NCBI RefSeq assembly: GCF_000002595.2
Contig: NC_057010.1
Coordinates: 2,598,721 to 2,662,720, forward strand
DNA length: 64,000 bases
Source of the DNA: Chlamydomonas reinhardtii
Taxonomy: Eukaryota > Chlorophyta > Chlorophyceae > Chlamydomonadales > Chlamydomonadaceae
Direction: 5' to 3'
Shown here one piece after another: positions 1 to 11,789 of the stretch (its first letter is position 1; every line of letters starts with the position of its first letter). The notes below the pieces were generated by a model, which worked only from the letters and a program-made list of their open reading frames with translations, was not told where the DNA came from and ran no database searches. Position numbers and translations under genes: made by a program.

Positions 1-3000
1 GAGATGTCCTTCTGGCCGATCTCGTAGCCGCGCACCCGGTCGTAGCCGGTGCCCTTGTTGTGCTCGGTCATGATGTTGCCGAAGTCGTAGTAGGACATCT
101 TGTACATGAGGCTGTTGAGCATGGTGGGCGTGCCGCGCTCGCTCACGGTGTAGTCACCCTGTGGTGCGTAGTGGGTGGGTGGGTGGGTGGGTGGGTGGGG
201 GTTAACTCGATACCAATCCCGTAAGGGTGGTGCAAGTGTTGGGTGGGGGGAAAGGATGAGGGAGCGTGAGGCGCAGCAGGGGGATGGCGGCGTCTCCGAG
301 TTGAGACACGCTAGTACACTACCCAACAACCAACAACCCATGCAGCGACTGTTGGCTGTTAGCCCATAAGCCCCGCCCCTGCCCCCCGCCCCGCATACGG
401 CATACCCCCACACCACCCTGCTGCTTCCGCCCACCCCGCTCACGTTGTTGAGGTAGTTGGCCTCCTTGATGTGGTCGGGGTACACGCCGCCGCCGATGCG
501 CACCATCCACAGGAACTTGTTGATGTCATCCGAGCTGTCCGGGTGGGCGTGCAGCAGGTTCGTGCGTGTGGGTGTTAACAGGAAGGCACACAAGGACGTG
601 TGTGCATGCTTTGTGCGTGATAGGTGCAGACCTTGCATGCGTTCGTATGTACGTTGGACCAAGGAAGCACATGACGACTGCATGCCACGCTGCTTCCGGC
701 CTGTTGGACTCTTGCGCACCTGTATCCGGACATGCCGCCGAAGATGACGAGGGCATAGTCCACGTCCAGTTGCCGCATGATCTTGTACGCCTCGGTCTCG
801 TTGGAGGCCATGGCGCGGCCTGGAGATTTGGACGGGAGCGGGAGGCGGGGAGTTAGGATGTAGTGTCAAGGCCAGGCCCGTAAGCTCGAGCTCAAGCGCA
901 AGTGCCACCTCGTGCGGGCACTACGCGCACGCGCGAAGCCGGATCCCGACTAGATGACCAGAGCAGGACTAGAGACAGGCGTGGCCATCGCGCGTTGCCG
1001 TGGCTCTGCAGCACAGGCGGGCCTGCAAAACCTCGGAGCCTGGACGCTGTCGCTCACCGACGGTGGCGATGTGCGTGTTGTTCCAGGTGTTGTTGTCCAC
1101 GATGACGGTGCGGTTGCCCATGGCCGTGATCTGGTAGCCGTAGTCCCACCACGACATGATTTTGGCGTCCGGCTTGGTGTTGTGGCGCAGCCTGGTGGGG
1201 CGCAAGCAGGCCGCAGGCGACGGGCGGGCAGCGATGAGTGTCGGGGCGGGTCGGCGCGGCACGCGCATTTCGTGTCGCGAGGAGCTGCACCTGGTAATGT
1301 CGAGGTGATCACTCCGTCTCGCTTGGGCGGCCAACCCCCGGCCCCTACCCAGCACAGGCCAACGCACTTTGGGTTTCGTCTTCGCACTCCTTAAGCTCCT
1401 CATGACCTCCCCCCCCGAAGCCGCTCACCAGTAGTAGGCCTCGCGGAAATCGTCCAGCACGTGGCGGTGCGGGCCCCAGCCGCTGATGAGCACGATGGAG
1501 GGCGAGGAGTAGGCCTCCGAGGTGACCCAGATGCAGTGGCCCGCGTAGCTCATCATGGCCAGCGCGGTCAGCCCCAGAATCGCCCAGTTGGCGGCCGGCC
1601 GGGACGGCAGCGGGTCCTCGTCAGCACCAGCAGCGGCACGCCTGCACGGCAAAGACGTGTCACGGCATGCGCCAGGGGGAGCGCCATTGTTAGCGTGCGC
1701 GATTGCTGAGCGACTGCTAAGGGATACGGTATCCTTGTCATTTCCCACTCTGCCCAACGGGAGGTGCGCGGTGTTTGCTCGCATGGGTGCCCACTTGGCC
1801 CGGGTGCCCACATGCCCGGGTGCTCACTTGGCGGCGGCGCGCTTCTTGTTGGGCGCGGCGGCGGCGGCGGCCTCCGCTGCCGGGGCGGACTTGGCGGCCT
1901 CGGTGGCGGCGGCGTGCAGGCGCAGCTCGCGCGAGGCGGAGGCCAGGGTGTTGGAGATGGAGATGGCGGACAGCAGCACGAATGCAGGCGCCGCCACCAG
2001 CATAAGGCGTACCATGATGCCTGGTGGGGCGTGAGGGGGCGTGAGTACCCTGATGGGGTTGCTGGTTGGACTGAGCTCTGTACGGCACATCCCCTCGGTG
2101 GTCGTCACTCCACTCATGCCTCTTATCGCCCTTTCCCCAGCCCCTCTATTCTAATTCGCACATCTCGCTACGGCGACAGCCTCGCCCCCGCGCTCCTACC
2201 GCCCCCCCCAATTCGGCGCGCATAGCACAGCATAGCACGACGCGGCACGCACCCGAGAAATAAATGGCGGTCAACGCGAACACGGTGAGGAAGATGGTGC
2301 CGTCGGTGAGCTTCTTGAAGCAGAAGTAGAGGCCGGCGGGCGCGGCGAACACCAGCACGTGCAGGTCAAAGATGTAGGAGGCCCATGTGGTGGGCTGGTG
2401 CTCTGACACCGAGGCCACGATGGGGATGAACTTCTTGGCGTAGGTGGGGTCCAGCAGAGTCCAGAAGCTGGCCGGGAGGTGGCGGAGGTGATGGAGTTTG
2501 GAGGGTCAGCACGGGAAGAAGCGAGAGCTCGGGACATGCGCCCCCCGCCACGAGACCAGTGTTGCTGCAGGACTCCCGCTCTGTCGTAAGCCCGTAACCC
2601 GCCCCGCGTGCATACGGTGCCCAATCCGTCAATTCCTTTACCCCACACCACGGCCGCTTGCAGCAGCAGCCGCGCACACCGCTCACCGGCCGGTCCAGGG
2701 GTTGAGCTTGCCGCTGGCGATGAGGATGACCACAGCTCCGGCGCCTGCTCCCACCGCGCCCAGCGCCAGCAGGTAGGCCAGCTGCCCGAACTTGCGGTCG
2801 CCCAGCTTGGCGCGCAGGAAGACAATCAGCTCCCACACCTACGTGCGGTATGAAGCAGAGTGGGGAGGACACGCCAGATGTCCATTTCGGCCATCTTTTG
2901 GGCCAGCACGCAAGACATTCTGTGCGCAGCAGCAATTGCCTCTCCTGCTCTCAGCCAAGCCTCCGAGCCTACTAAACGAACCCTGCGTGACTGGCCATCT

Positions 3001-6000
3001 CCGGTGCAGCCCCCGCCCCTCAACCAGCCCCCCCGGTTCCCCATGAACGGCTCCCCCCGCCCTGTCGCGCACCTGCAGCGCTGCGAAAACGGCGTTCCAG
3101 GACAGCAGCTCGTTGGACAGCACGTGGTTGAAGCCGATGAAGCGGATCTGGGCGGCGGCGGGAGCAGCAGCGAGGAGGCGGGGTTGCAGGCATGAGCAGT
3201 TACCATAGATGATATCGGTGATGGTAGGGGCCAGGGGCCGTGTACAACATGTGGCACCGTGGGTACACGGGCGCCGGACACCCAAGCGCAACAACGCAAG
3301 GGCGCCTGCACCATCTCCCGCACCTACTCGACGGGAACTGCTAGTTCCCCAAACCAGCACCGTACGTGGCCTGCAGGGCGCCCACCCGGGTCTGTGTCCG
3401 CCCCCACCTGCATGGCCAGGATGCCGCCCACCGCCCAGAAGGTGGTGTAGGCCACATAAAGGCGCCGGGAGTACCTGTGTGTGTACGCGTGTGCACATGT
3501 GTGTGCATCTGTGTGCGCACTTCGGACTAAGACAAATGAGTGCAACAACGACAGGTCCAGGGGGCACGGCAGGGCAGGGCAACTGCAGCGTCAGGCAATT
3601 CCCCGGTAGTGTTGACTTTTGAGTCACGCCGCCGGGCGCGGTGCCGAACACCGACGCGCATCCCCAGCAACCCGCATACACTCGCCCCGCCCCTGGGCCC
3701 CGCTGCCTCGCTTCCCGCTGTCCTCTCCCTCCCGCTGCCAGCGCCGCTGCCGTGCTGTCCTCCCGCCGTCCGCACCTGCCGATGAAGAACATGATGATGA
3801 TGTAGAGCGGGATGAGGTTGGAGATGAAGACGTAGGCGCCCCAGGACGCCGCCATGTACAGGTAGGCGAAGGCCGCGAACACGCCACTGGCGATGGTGCC
3901 GCGGTTTACGGCGCACACCCACCTGCGCACCACACGGCCGCCCACACACTGTTCAGAAGGTGCATTGTGAGTCGCGCCGCACTTACTGCTTGCGCATTTC
4001 CGCGTGCGTGGCGTCAAACCATTTTCCCGTTGTTTTTTAAGGTACACAGAGTGAGATAGTGTCAGGTCGGCGGCGGTGCCAACGGCGTCAGCGTCATTCA
4101 CCACTGAACATGTATGCAAGCGACATACCCCACGCCGACTCTACGGCACCACACTGCTTACAGATGTACCGCTCTGCCCTGCACTGCCCTGTTTGGTACT
4201 CACAGGTAGAAGCAGGTGGTCAGCGCGAAGATGGCCACGGCCTCGTTATCGAACGAGCCGGCCACCGAGCGCGAGATGTAGCCTGGCGGGGGTCGGTCCA
4301 GGAAGACGTGCATGTACCGGCGTCATTCAGGTCAGGTCGATATGCGGATTAAGGGTCAGGGAACACCAGAGTAAGTACCTTTTCCTGCTCCGCTCCGCCA
4401 CCTGCTGCCTAGCGCTCCACGGGCGCGCCTGCCGCCGCCCTACGCCCCCCCCCACACGCCGCAACAGGCAGCGTTTGTACGCCCGCACCTACCTGGCACG
4501 ATGGCCATGAGCGCCGCCGCCACCAGGCCCGTCTCCGTGTCCTTGAGCTCCTTGCCGAACAGGTAGGCCACCATGGCGGTGTTGCCGGCGAAGAAGGGCG
4601 CGGTGAAGACGCATATGTCGCGCAGCTTGATGCAGGCCGTCAGGAAGGACGACACCTGCGGATTGGCACGGTGGCGCAGGTGAGGTGAGGTGGAACGAGG
4701 TCGAAAGTAATAGGGGAGGACTTTATGCGCCCGAGCCCAACCAACTGATTCCGGCTTTCGCAAGCGGATGCTGCACCTGGCCGCCGTATAAGGCCCCTGG
4801 GTAGCGCCGCACCCTCGGCCGGGCACTGTCAGGTGCTGACGCGGCACCTGCGCTCCAAACACCTGTGATCCAAACACCCGCGCCCCAAGCACCCGGCCCG
4901 CTCTGCAAACCCCGCTCGCCCCACCTTGTACAGGATGGCGGCCGTCCACATGAGACCGGGGTACACGGTGCCGCCCACCACGCGGCCCAGCGGGTGCCAC
5001 GACTCCGCATCGAACCAGCTGCAGCGCAGGACAGAACAGGGGACAAAATGAGCAGGGGAGCAGAGAGGTGATGAGCACGGAGTGCCGGGCCTGCAATTGG
5101 CCGGCGGTTCACACAAAGGACGACCTCATCACACCTTCAGTAACCCCATTTCATATCCTGTGCGCCGAACTGGCTTCCTCGTTGGGACATTGCCCGCCCC
5201 ATGCAGCAGCTGCACAACTCACTTCCAGAACTCATAGAAGCCCTCCGTCACGAGCTTGATGGTGGAGCGGTAGTTGAAGTAGGGATCAAACTCGTGGATC
5301 ACACTCTCATAACGCAGCACGGAGAACTGCGGGCGGAGCAGGTACAGCGGCAGCGGAAAAGGTCGGTTAGCATCCCGGCACGGCAAGCAAGGGAAAGCGG
5401 CTGGATTTGGGAAGTGAGCAGGAATCGCATACACCTCCAAGAAGGCTGGTCTGAAATGTGCATGCCGCTTGGGCGGCGGTTTGCAACGCTGCACTGTCAC
5501 TGCTCAAACACCTGACCGCCAGAAGCCGCTCGGGCTGAGCGGGCCGCCAGCAACTGTGCCGCCGAGGCGGCGCGTCACCAGCCCGCTGCTGCCTGCACTA
5601 GCAGCTGATGTCTGCCTGCACTGCCGTTGCCTCTGCACCGTTCCATGCGCACTTGAGAGCCCCGCAAATGCCCAACGCGTGGGAAGGTGGTCACCACGCC
5701 TCAACCACCGCGCCGCCCCTCCCGCCGCAGGGCTGCTGACTGGCTGCTGCCGTGTAAGCACAGGACCTGCTGCTGGCACCGGAGCCTACTCTGCAGCACT
5801 GCTGCCCGCGGCAGCCTGCATCCCCTGCTCCCAGCTCCAGATCCGGCCGCTGTGCCAGCGGCAGAGCCCGTATCGCCAGGCCGACAAGTGTGTTTTCCGG
5901 GCTGTGGCGCCCTGCCTGCGATCCGCTCCTCGCCGGCCTCGCCTAGAGCCCAGAAGCAGGCGACATGATCTTGCTTAGCCGAAAGGCCTGACCGCTGTAC

Positions 6001-6659
6001 CGAAGATTTCCACTGGCGGGTAACTGGACTGCTAGCCGCACCCTTGGCACATCGACACGCTGGGCGACCCGTGCAAGGTGGCTCCAAGCCGGCAACTCCA
6101 GTGGCAGAGCCCGGGCCAAGCTGTATGCTGCCGGCCAGTGTTGCTCCCGTGAATCTCCTCCCCGCTGAAATGGCCTCGACGCCAAAGTGTCACCGCGGCC
6201 AGCGGGGGCCCTGCCCCTTAATAAGGAGCCCACCCCGCACACCGTGTCCCGGCGGGACTGGCGCCCGAATGCCCGTCAACCGACCTAGCTCCTGCTGTCT
6301 TCATCATTGTCAGCTGCTCAGTCGCTGTGCTCTCGGCTCTAAAAGCCAAAGTGGTCCGTTGAGGGTGCGGCACCGATCACTTGCGACGCAAACCCGATAC
6401 TCCACGGTCCCAACGGTCGCTCTAGAAGTCTCAGAGTGATACACCTTCAGCAATATCGCCAAGTGCCTAAGTGCCCCCACAACCAGGCACACAATCCCTT
6501 GGAGATCGCTCGCACCAGGCGGATGCAGAACGCCAGCAAGTAGATGGAGATTAGCGTTGTCGAGCGGATCAGCAGCTCCTGTGACTTTGTCTTGGTTAGG
6601 TACCGCTGCACGGTCTGCACCAGGCTCGCGGCACTCTGGTAGTGCGCGTCTGAAGACAT
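1..6659 (-). CDS. STT3: STT3, catalytic subunit of oligosaccharyltransferase (5' part complete, 3' end outside window)
   Basis: STT3 transfers the lipid-linked glycan to Asn-X-Ser/Thr sites in the ER lumen. Sixteen phase-consistent exons are read on the minus strand: 6516-6659, 5223-5326, 4925-5018, 4493-4655, 4204-4282, 3776-3922, 3408-3474, 3073-3147, 2687-2838, 2253-2467, 1828-2020, 1429-1641, 1058-1191, 720-819, 444-534, 1-158. They give about 709 residues, colinear with human STT3A as I remember it. Visible hallmarks are an N-terminal membrane segment, the first luminal acidic motif [10 protein letters not shown], many hydrophobic segments, the [10 protein letters not shown] motif, the WWDYGYQI catalytic signature, an NNTWNNTH sequon region, and [13 protein letters not shown]. 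The ATG at 6659 (MSSDAHYQ) is the first good start. An in-frame upstream start at 6689 is not an ATG or is less likely. The C-terminus lies left of base 1. Assignment to the plant-type A or B paralogue is not made. Confidence 0.95.
171..201. repeat. (GTGG)n tract in STT3 intron 15
   Basis: About seven GTGG/GGGT units form this tract. On the transcribed minus strand it reads (CCCA)n and lies about 12-42 nt upstream of the splice acceptor of the last visible STT3 exon, where a polypyrimidine tract would normally sit. The plus strand could form a G-quadruplex. Confidence 0.85.
5327..6515 (-). other. Long first intron of STT3
   Basis: At about 1.19 kb this intron is far longer than the others in STT3 (mostly 80-350 nt). 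It starts GTGCGA after the Arg-Leu codons at 6516 and ends CAG before TTC at 5326. I see no exon-like coding stretch on either strand. Long first introns are common in this alga and often hold regulatory elements, but no specific motif is recognised here. Confidence 0.7.
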
Positions 6660-7061
6660 GTTTCCGAAATACCGGGTCTGTGCCCGCAACCCTACACTAT
6701 GTTGATTTCTGTCGCTCTAAAGCAGTGGGAGGGGCAGGGAAATACAATCCGGAAAGAAAACTCGTCAAGAGAGGCAGTGCAGCTGTGTGCTGCAACGTTA
6801 GACGCGCATTGTTAAGGGTATTTGCCAAACGCTTTTTATGCATTCAAGAAATGCAAACGTGCACAGGGTTGCGACGAACGACCGCGACATGGGCACAGCA
6901 TGCCAGCACTGTCAGTTTGGCATATCGGGCGGGTACAAATACACATTTGGGAGTTGTAATATCAACTATAACTAGGTCGGTTCAAGTGCGACTGGTCGGC
7001 CCGCCCACCTAACTGAACAGCTGAACTGCCGACTTGTGCGCTTGTTTGGTGGGTCGATTAG
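6660..7061. promoter_or_regulatory. Divergent promoter region STT3 / YqaJ nuclease
   Basis: Only 402 bp separate the two divergent start codons, so this interval must hold both 5' UTRs and promoters. It is noticeably more AT-rich than the flanking coding DNA. No convincing TATA box or repeat was found. Confidence 0.55.
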
Positions 7062-10000
7062 ATGGCACGAAAGAAGACTTCGCAACAGGCAAAAAGCAAG
7101 TCAAAGAAGAAGACGAAGAAGAACGGCGCCGAAGCAGCCGGGGGAGACGCTGGCGGGGGCCAAGCTCGCCGCAGCACGACATGTGCCGGCCCGGTACCCA
7201 ACCTGTTCTGGGGCGCCGTCTCAGCAACAGAGCTGCGAGCCCGGACCCGCTTCATCCCACTGCCGACCGCAGATGTCGTATTGCCTCTCGCTAACCCTGC
7301 GGCGGCGCGGTGAGTATGTCTGCGCTTCGCAGCTGTCGGCTTGCAGAGCCTTAGCCCGCCTTACCCAACCCGCGGGACATTGCCCCCATTCTTCCTTTTG
7401 ACTTGGCCGGCACACGCTTCCCTTTTCATGGGTTTCCCCACAGATTCTTGCGACAGGAAACGGCTGCATGGCGGGCGCTCCATACTGGCGTCTTGACCAC
7501 GGGGCAGCTGAAGGAGGCGCTGGGACTGCGGGAGGCGGCCGCAGCGAGAGTGGTGGGCGGGCGAAAAGATGTGAGCAACCGGGGGGCGTTGGGAAGATGC
7601 TCGAAGCAAGGCCTGAACTGCTATATAAAAACGCAGCGTCGGGCTGCCTGGCATTTACAGCCACTTGTATGCTACGCCTCCAAAACAGCAACCCCTTGAG
7701 AGCATGCGGCCTATGCCGTAAACTCAAGCAGCTCCAGCCACCCGCCCCCAACTAAGAAGTCTACTCTTGCCCCTGAACAGAGCAGTCACCAGCCGCTCAT
7801 GGCGGCTGCAAAGCTGCTTCAGATTCCGCACGCGCTGCCGCCGCCGTGTGGCGCTGCTGCGGAGGCCGCGTGCCGCCGCCGCGCTATGGACGGGCTGTGC
7901 GCCCAGCTGCAGCTGCGGCTGCCTGGTGGTGGCGGCCAGACGCCCGCTGGGGCTGGGGACGAGCAGGCAGCAGCTGCTGGCGACGGTGACGACGCCCCCC
8001 TGAGCCAGGAAGGTTAGTGCACGTCTATTGCACTCCAGGGTGGCTCCTCGGTGCCGCTCCAGCAGGGACAATGTGTGAACTGCAAGCTAGCGTGTGCCGC
8101 GAAGCGTGTGCCTTGCATGTGCTTTGCCCGGCTTTGGGAATCACACCGCGGCTGACGCCTGACTACTCACCACCGCCAACACAGAGCAGTACAGGCGTAG
8201 CGCTGCTGCGCTGTCGTCCGGCGGGCTGATGGGCGTGCGCTGCGCCTGGGGCAAGGTAAGCGGCCATCATGTGCAAGCAGGTTATGCGCGTGCACGCTCG
8301 CATCGCGCTTGATTATCGCAGCGCTTGCGCTGGATGACAGAACCTGCATGCCAGCTGCTTTGCTTGATCAGGCGATACCTGACACTGGACCTCACGGTTG
8401 GATGATGCAGACTCAGGAGGCGGCGGCCCTTGCCGCGCTGCTGCACGTGTTCCCCAGCTGTACGCTGCATGAGGTGCGTGTCAGTCATTGCAATTGCCCA
8501 TATGCTGCACATTCGCATCGTGTCGCAACACATCGTTTTTAAACTCCTTCCCCGTAGGTCGGCATGTGCTGCGTGCCCGAGGTCGACGTCCCGCTGGACT
8601 TGTTTCCGCTCGCCGCGTCCCCGGACGCCATCATCGCTCACCACCTGCTACTGCCTCAGGAGTATGTGCAGCGGCTGCAGCACGGCATACAGCAACAGCA
8701 GCAAGCCGCCGCTGCCGCAGCGTGCGCGACAGCAGCTGCGGCTGCAGATGGCGGGGACCCGGAGGAGTCTGTTGCGGCAGCCGCGGTAGCGGCGACCCTG
8801 GCTTTCCGCCAGCAGGTGGGCATTATCCACTACCCCAAATTAGCATGTTACTTGCTCTGTGCGATGCCTTGCAATAACACATCTCGGGGTTAAAATAGTT
8901 ACCAGACGGCACTCCTTTCGGTGCGTGTTCGACACGCAGACCCAGCGGCTGCGGTGGCAGCTGCGGGAGCTGCTGGAGCTGGTGCCCATGGCCCGGGCGG
9001 CGGGGGAGGCCGAGGAGGCCGAGGAGGCCGAGGAGGCCGAGGAGGAGGAGGAGGAGGGCGGCGGCCGGGAGGAGGAGGAGGAGGAGAAGGATGGCGGCCG
9101 GGAGGAGGCGGCAGAGCAGCAGGCTGCACATGAAAGTGACACGGATGACGGAGAGGACGAAGATGGCGGGGAGGACCAGGAGGTCGGAAGCGGAGGGGTT
9201 GACGGACTGGCCGGAGGGCAGGGGGCAGCGGGCGGCAACGACGTCGAGCTGGGCTGTGGCAGCGGCCATGGCGGCAGTGACAGCGACGAAGGCGAGGAGG
9301 TGTCAGTGCCGGAGGCATCCTCTGAGGCGCTGAGCCCAGGCGCGGACGCGGGCGACTCTCCACCGGAGGCACAGGCTGAGAGTAACGGGCGCAGTGGCGG
9401 CCTGGACTCCAGCAGCATGGGCCATGGGGCTGTGCTCGAGCACTTGGAGGTGCTGACGCGGGTTCTAGGACGAGCCCTGGCTGCCGCCGCCGGGGCTGCT
9501 GCTGCGACAGGCGCGGTGGCGCCCGCGCTGACACCAACGCGCAGCACGCCAAACAAGAGCGGGGGCGCTGACGCGAGCACTGGCGCAGCGGCTGCGGAGG
9601 AGGAGGAGCCACACAGAGCGCTGCTGGCCGCTGTGCTGGAGAGCAGGCTACCAGCTGTGGTGCTGTGCGGTGACTGCGGCGGTCGCGGTTCAGCAGGGGG
9701 GCAGGAGGCATCCTCCGCAGTGCTTGAGCCGTTCGGGGCGCAGCAAGGGACACAGGGGGCCGCCGCCCATCACGAGTCGGGTCCATCGGGAGCTGCGGGA
9801 GCGGAGATGCGGCCTCACCTGTGTGGCTGTGCCGCTTGGAAAAGTCTCTCCGCCACGGCCAACGGGGCGGCATCTGCGGAGACGGGGGCAGCGGCTGGCA
9901 GCGGCGCCGCTAGCCACGCCAACGTCTGCAGTGGGCTACAGCATGTGGTGCTTCGGGAGGTGGTGGAGGTCAAGAGCACGTGCCCTTTCGGCATGCGCCA

Positions 10001-11082
10001 GGTGTGTCTGCGCTGCGGAGCCCCGCCTGTCGCCTGGGACCATGCGCCTCACAGTGTCCAGGCAGGAGCCTTGCACGCCTCGATGTCCTTCTGCCCTTCC
10101 TGTCGCTGCCGTCGTGTCCCTCTTATGTGACTGCAAAAGCTCTGTAACCCACTGCGCCTGCACCCTGCAGGTGCGGCGCGGCGGCAAGGGCCGCGTGCAC
10201 ACAGAGCTGGTGCTCAGCGACCCGGGGCCACGGCACGCGGTGCCGGCGGCCTGGGTGCCGCAGCTGCAGCTGCACATGCTGGCGGCAGGCTGCCAGAGCG
10301 CCCTGGTGGTGTCCAGGTGCGCGGGCAGGAGGGGCCGGCCCGTATGCTTACCAAAGGGAGGCTGTCCGCAGATCACAAGCGGCCGATATGCTTGGTGCCT
10401 TGGTGCTCATCCTTGCCCTGGGCGCTGAGCTGCTGTCCCTACGCTGTGTCGCCAACAACTACCAGGTCTGCTAGCAAGGGGATGACGGTGTTCCGGCTTC
10501 TGCGGGACGACGAGTACCTGCAGCGCATGATCAAGGTGCTGACCAGGTGCGGGCTGCTGGCAGGGGTCGGCGCGTGGGGCAGGGTTGCGGGGACTTGGCG
10601 CTGGAAGAAGTGGGCAGCACCTCAGCCGCTCAGCCGCCATGCCGGTGCATTAGATTCGCATCAAACCTTTCCCTAAATCACCTCGAAACTGCTCCCGGGT
10701 GCTCTTCCCAATGTCGCATACCGTACATTGCCACACGCCGTCTCAGGCTCAACAACGAGTATGTGCGGCGCGGCCTGACGCCGCCGCCCGACATGTTTGC
10801 CCGCCAGCCCGACTACTGCGCCTTCCTGGGCATCACCGCCCGACTGGCACGGCACGCCATACCGCTGTACCCAGGCCGCGGAGTGTGGCGGCCGCCCGCA
10901 GAGGTGCGTGTTTGCAAAGCCTGCTGGCTATCAATGCGCTTGGTCGAGTTGGCGGTTGGCTGCCTATCTGGCGTAGACAGGATACCGTGTAACCGTGCCC
11001 TGACTTGTCATGTCCCATGGCTGCACTGCAGGAGGCGCTGAACCGGGACGACGCATTCATATGCCGCCCCGTGGAGCAGTGA
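7062..11082 (+). CDS. YqaJ / lambda-exonuclease-type PD-(D/E)XK nuclease domain protein
   Basis: Eleven phase-consistent exons (7062-7309, 7444-7570, 7781-8012, 8185-8255, 8411-8473, 8558-8815, 8940-10001, 10171-10316, 10466-10546, 10747-10903, 11032-11082) give 831 residues. The N-terminus is a Lys-rich stretch that could be a nuclear signal. Family features are an N-terminal segment with RQETAAW and TTGQLKEALGLRE, the GVRCAWGKTQEAAALAALL helix, the nuclease E-x-K motif in EVVEVKSTCPFG near residue 677, and the C-terminal WVPQLQLHMLAAG plus FRLLRDDEYLQRM. These follow the order of YqaJ-type recombination nucleases, which act as 5'-3' exonucleases in phages. A long acidic and Ala-rich insert (9006-9890) splits the domain. 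The role in the alga is unknown; DNA repair or recombination is inferred. The ATG at 7062 has no better upstream alternative. Confidence 0.82.
9000..9130 (+). repeat. Acidic GAGGCCGAG/GAGGAG repeat inside the YqaJ gene
   Basis: Tandem GAGGAGGCC-type units encode runs of Glu-Glu-Ala followed by Glu/Gly/Arg-rich sequence. They lie in the low-complexity insert between the N-terminal part and the E-x-K motif of the nuclease domain. The antisense strand gives a long Pro/Leu/Ser-rich open frame that is an artefact of this composition. Confidence 0.8.
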
Positions 11083-11270
11083 CGGACCAGAGCTGCAAAG
11101 CAAACAGCCATGTGCGCCCGAGAGTTCTTGTGGGAAGGATGTAGAGGAGCAGTGCCATCTAGGGAGGATTTAGTGAATGCTGGCACGGCCGCAGGGGTAC
11201 TGGGTGCTAGGGCAGGGCTAGGTATGCTGGCCATGTGATACCACGTCTGATGCCGTGAGCATCAAGAAGT

Positions 11271-11275
11271 TGTAA
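11271..11275 (+). terminator. TGTAA poly(A) signal of the YqaJ gene
   Basis: TGTAA, the usual green-algal polyadenylation signal, lies 189 nt after the stop codon. It is the first such motif downstream on the plus strand. Confidence 0.65.
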
Positions 11276-11364
11276 CAGTTGCTTCAGCTGCAGGCAAAGA
11301 GAGTCGGGGGCACCCTCGCAGGCACCAGTCAAACTTTCGAACCAGTTGTGAGAACCGAGAACGT

Positions 11365-11369
11365 TTACA
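11365..11369 (-). terminator. TGTAA poly(A) signal of RSP9
   Basis: TTACA on the plus strand reads TGTAA in the sense of RSP9, about 420 nt after its stop. With the signal at 11271 it would leave the two convergent transcripts almost abutting, separated by about 90 bp. Confidence 0.6.
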
Positions 11370-11789
11370 ATGCCAGACCTCCTTGCATTCACACCCGCGC
11401 ACTTGCCCGCGCAATGAACAAGCCTAGGCTGATAGCGGGCGTACCCCGTCCATTTAGTCCGCGCCTATCTAGCAGCTCCCGAGTGTCACCCAAGCGTTGC
11501 GCCTGAGGGTACAGATGCTCATGCCCGCCAGCCACTCGTACAATCGTACACACATATGCCGTACATCCACCGTCGCCACTTGCTTCCTTTTCCATGTCAC
11601 TGACACATATGCCATACATCCAGGTCAAGGCCTAGCCCGCGTGCGCTTTGTTTGGCACATCCTCCAACAGTTGAACCTCATGAAGCCTCATCCGTCCACA
11701 CCCAGCCGCCTGTCCGCCTCATCCCGCAATCTAATTGTCCCCATCCCCCTCTGTTCTCCCGGAACCTCCTCCATCCTGCTCACTCCGCT

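Noticed and set aside
8899-9873. Long minus-strand Pro/Arg/Ser-rich open frames opposite the YqaJ gene
   Set aside because: They mirror the GAG/GCC repeats of the real gene, lack family motifs and have no splice or start support.
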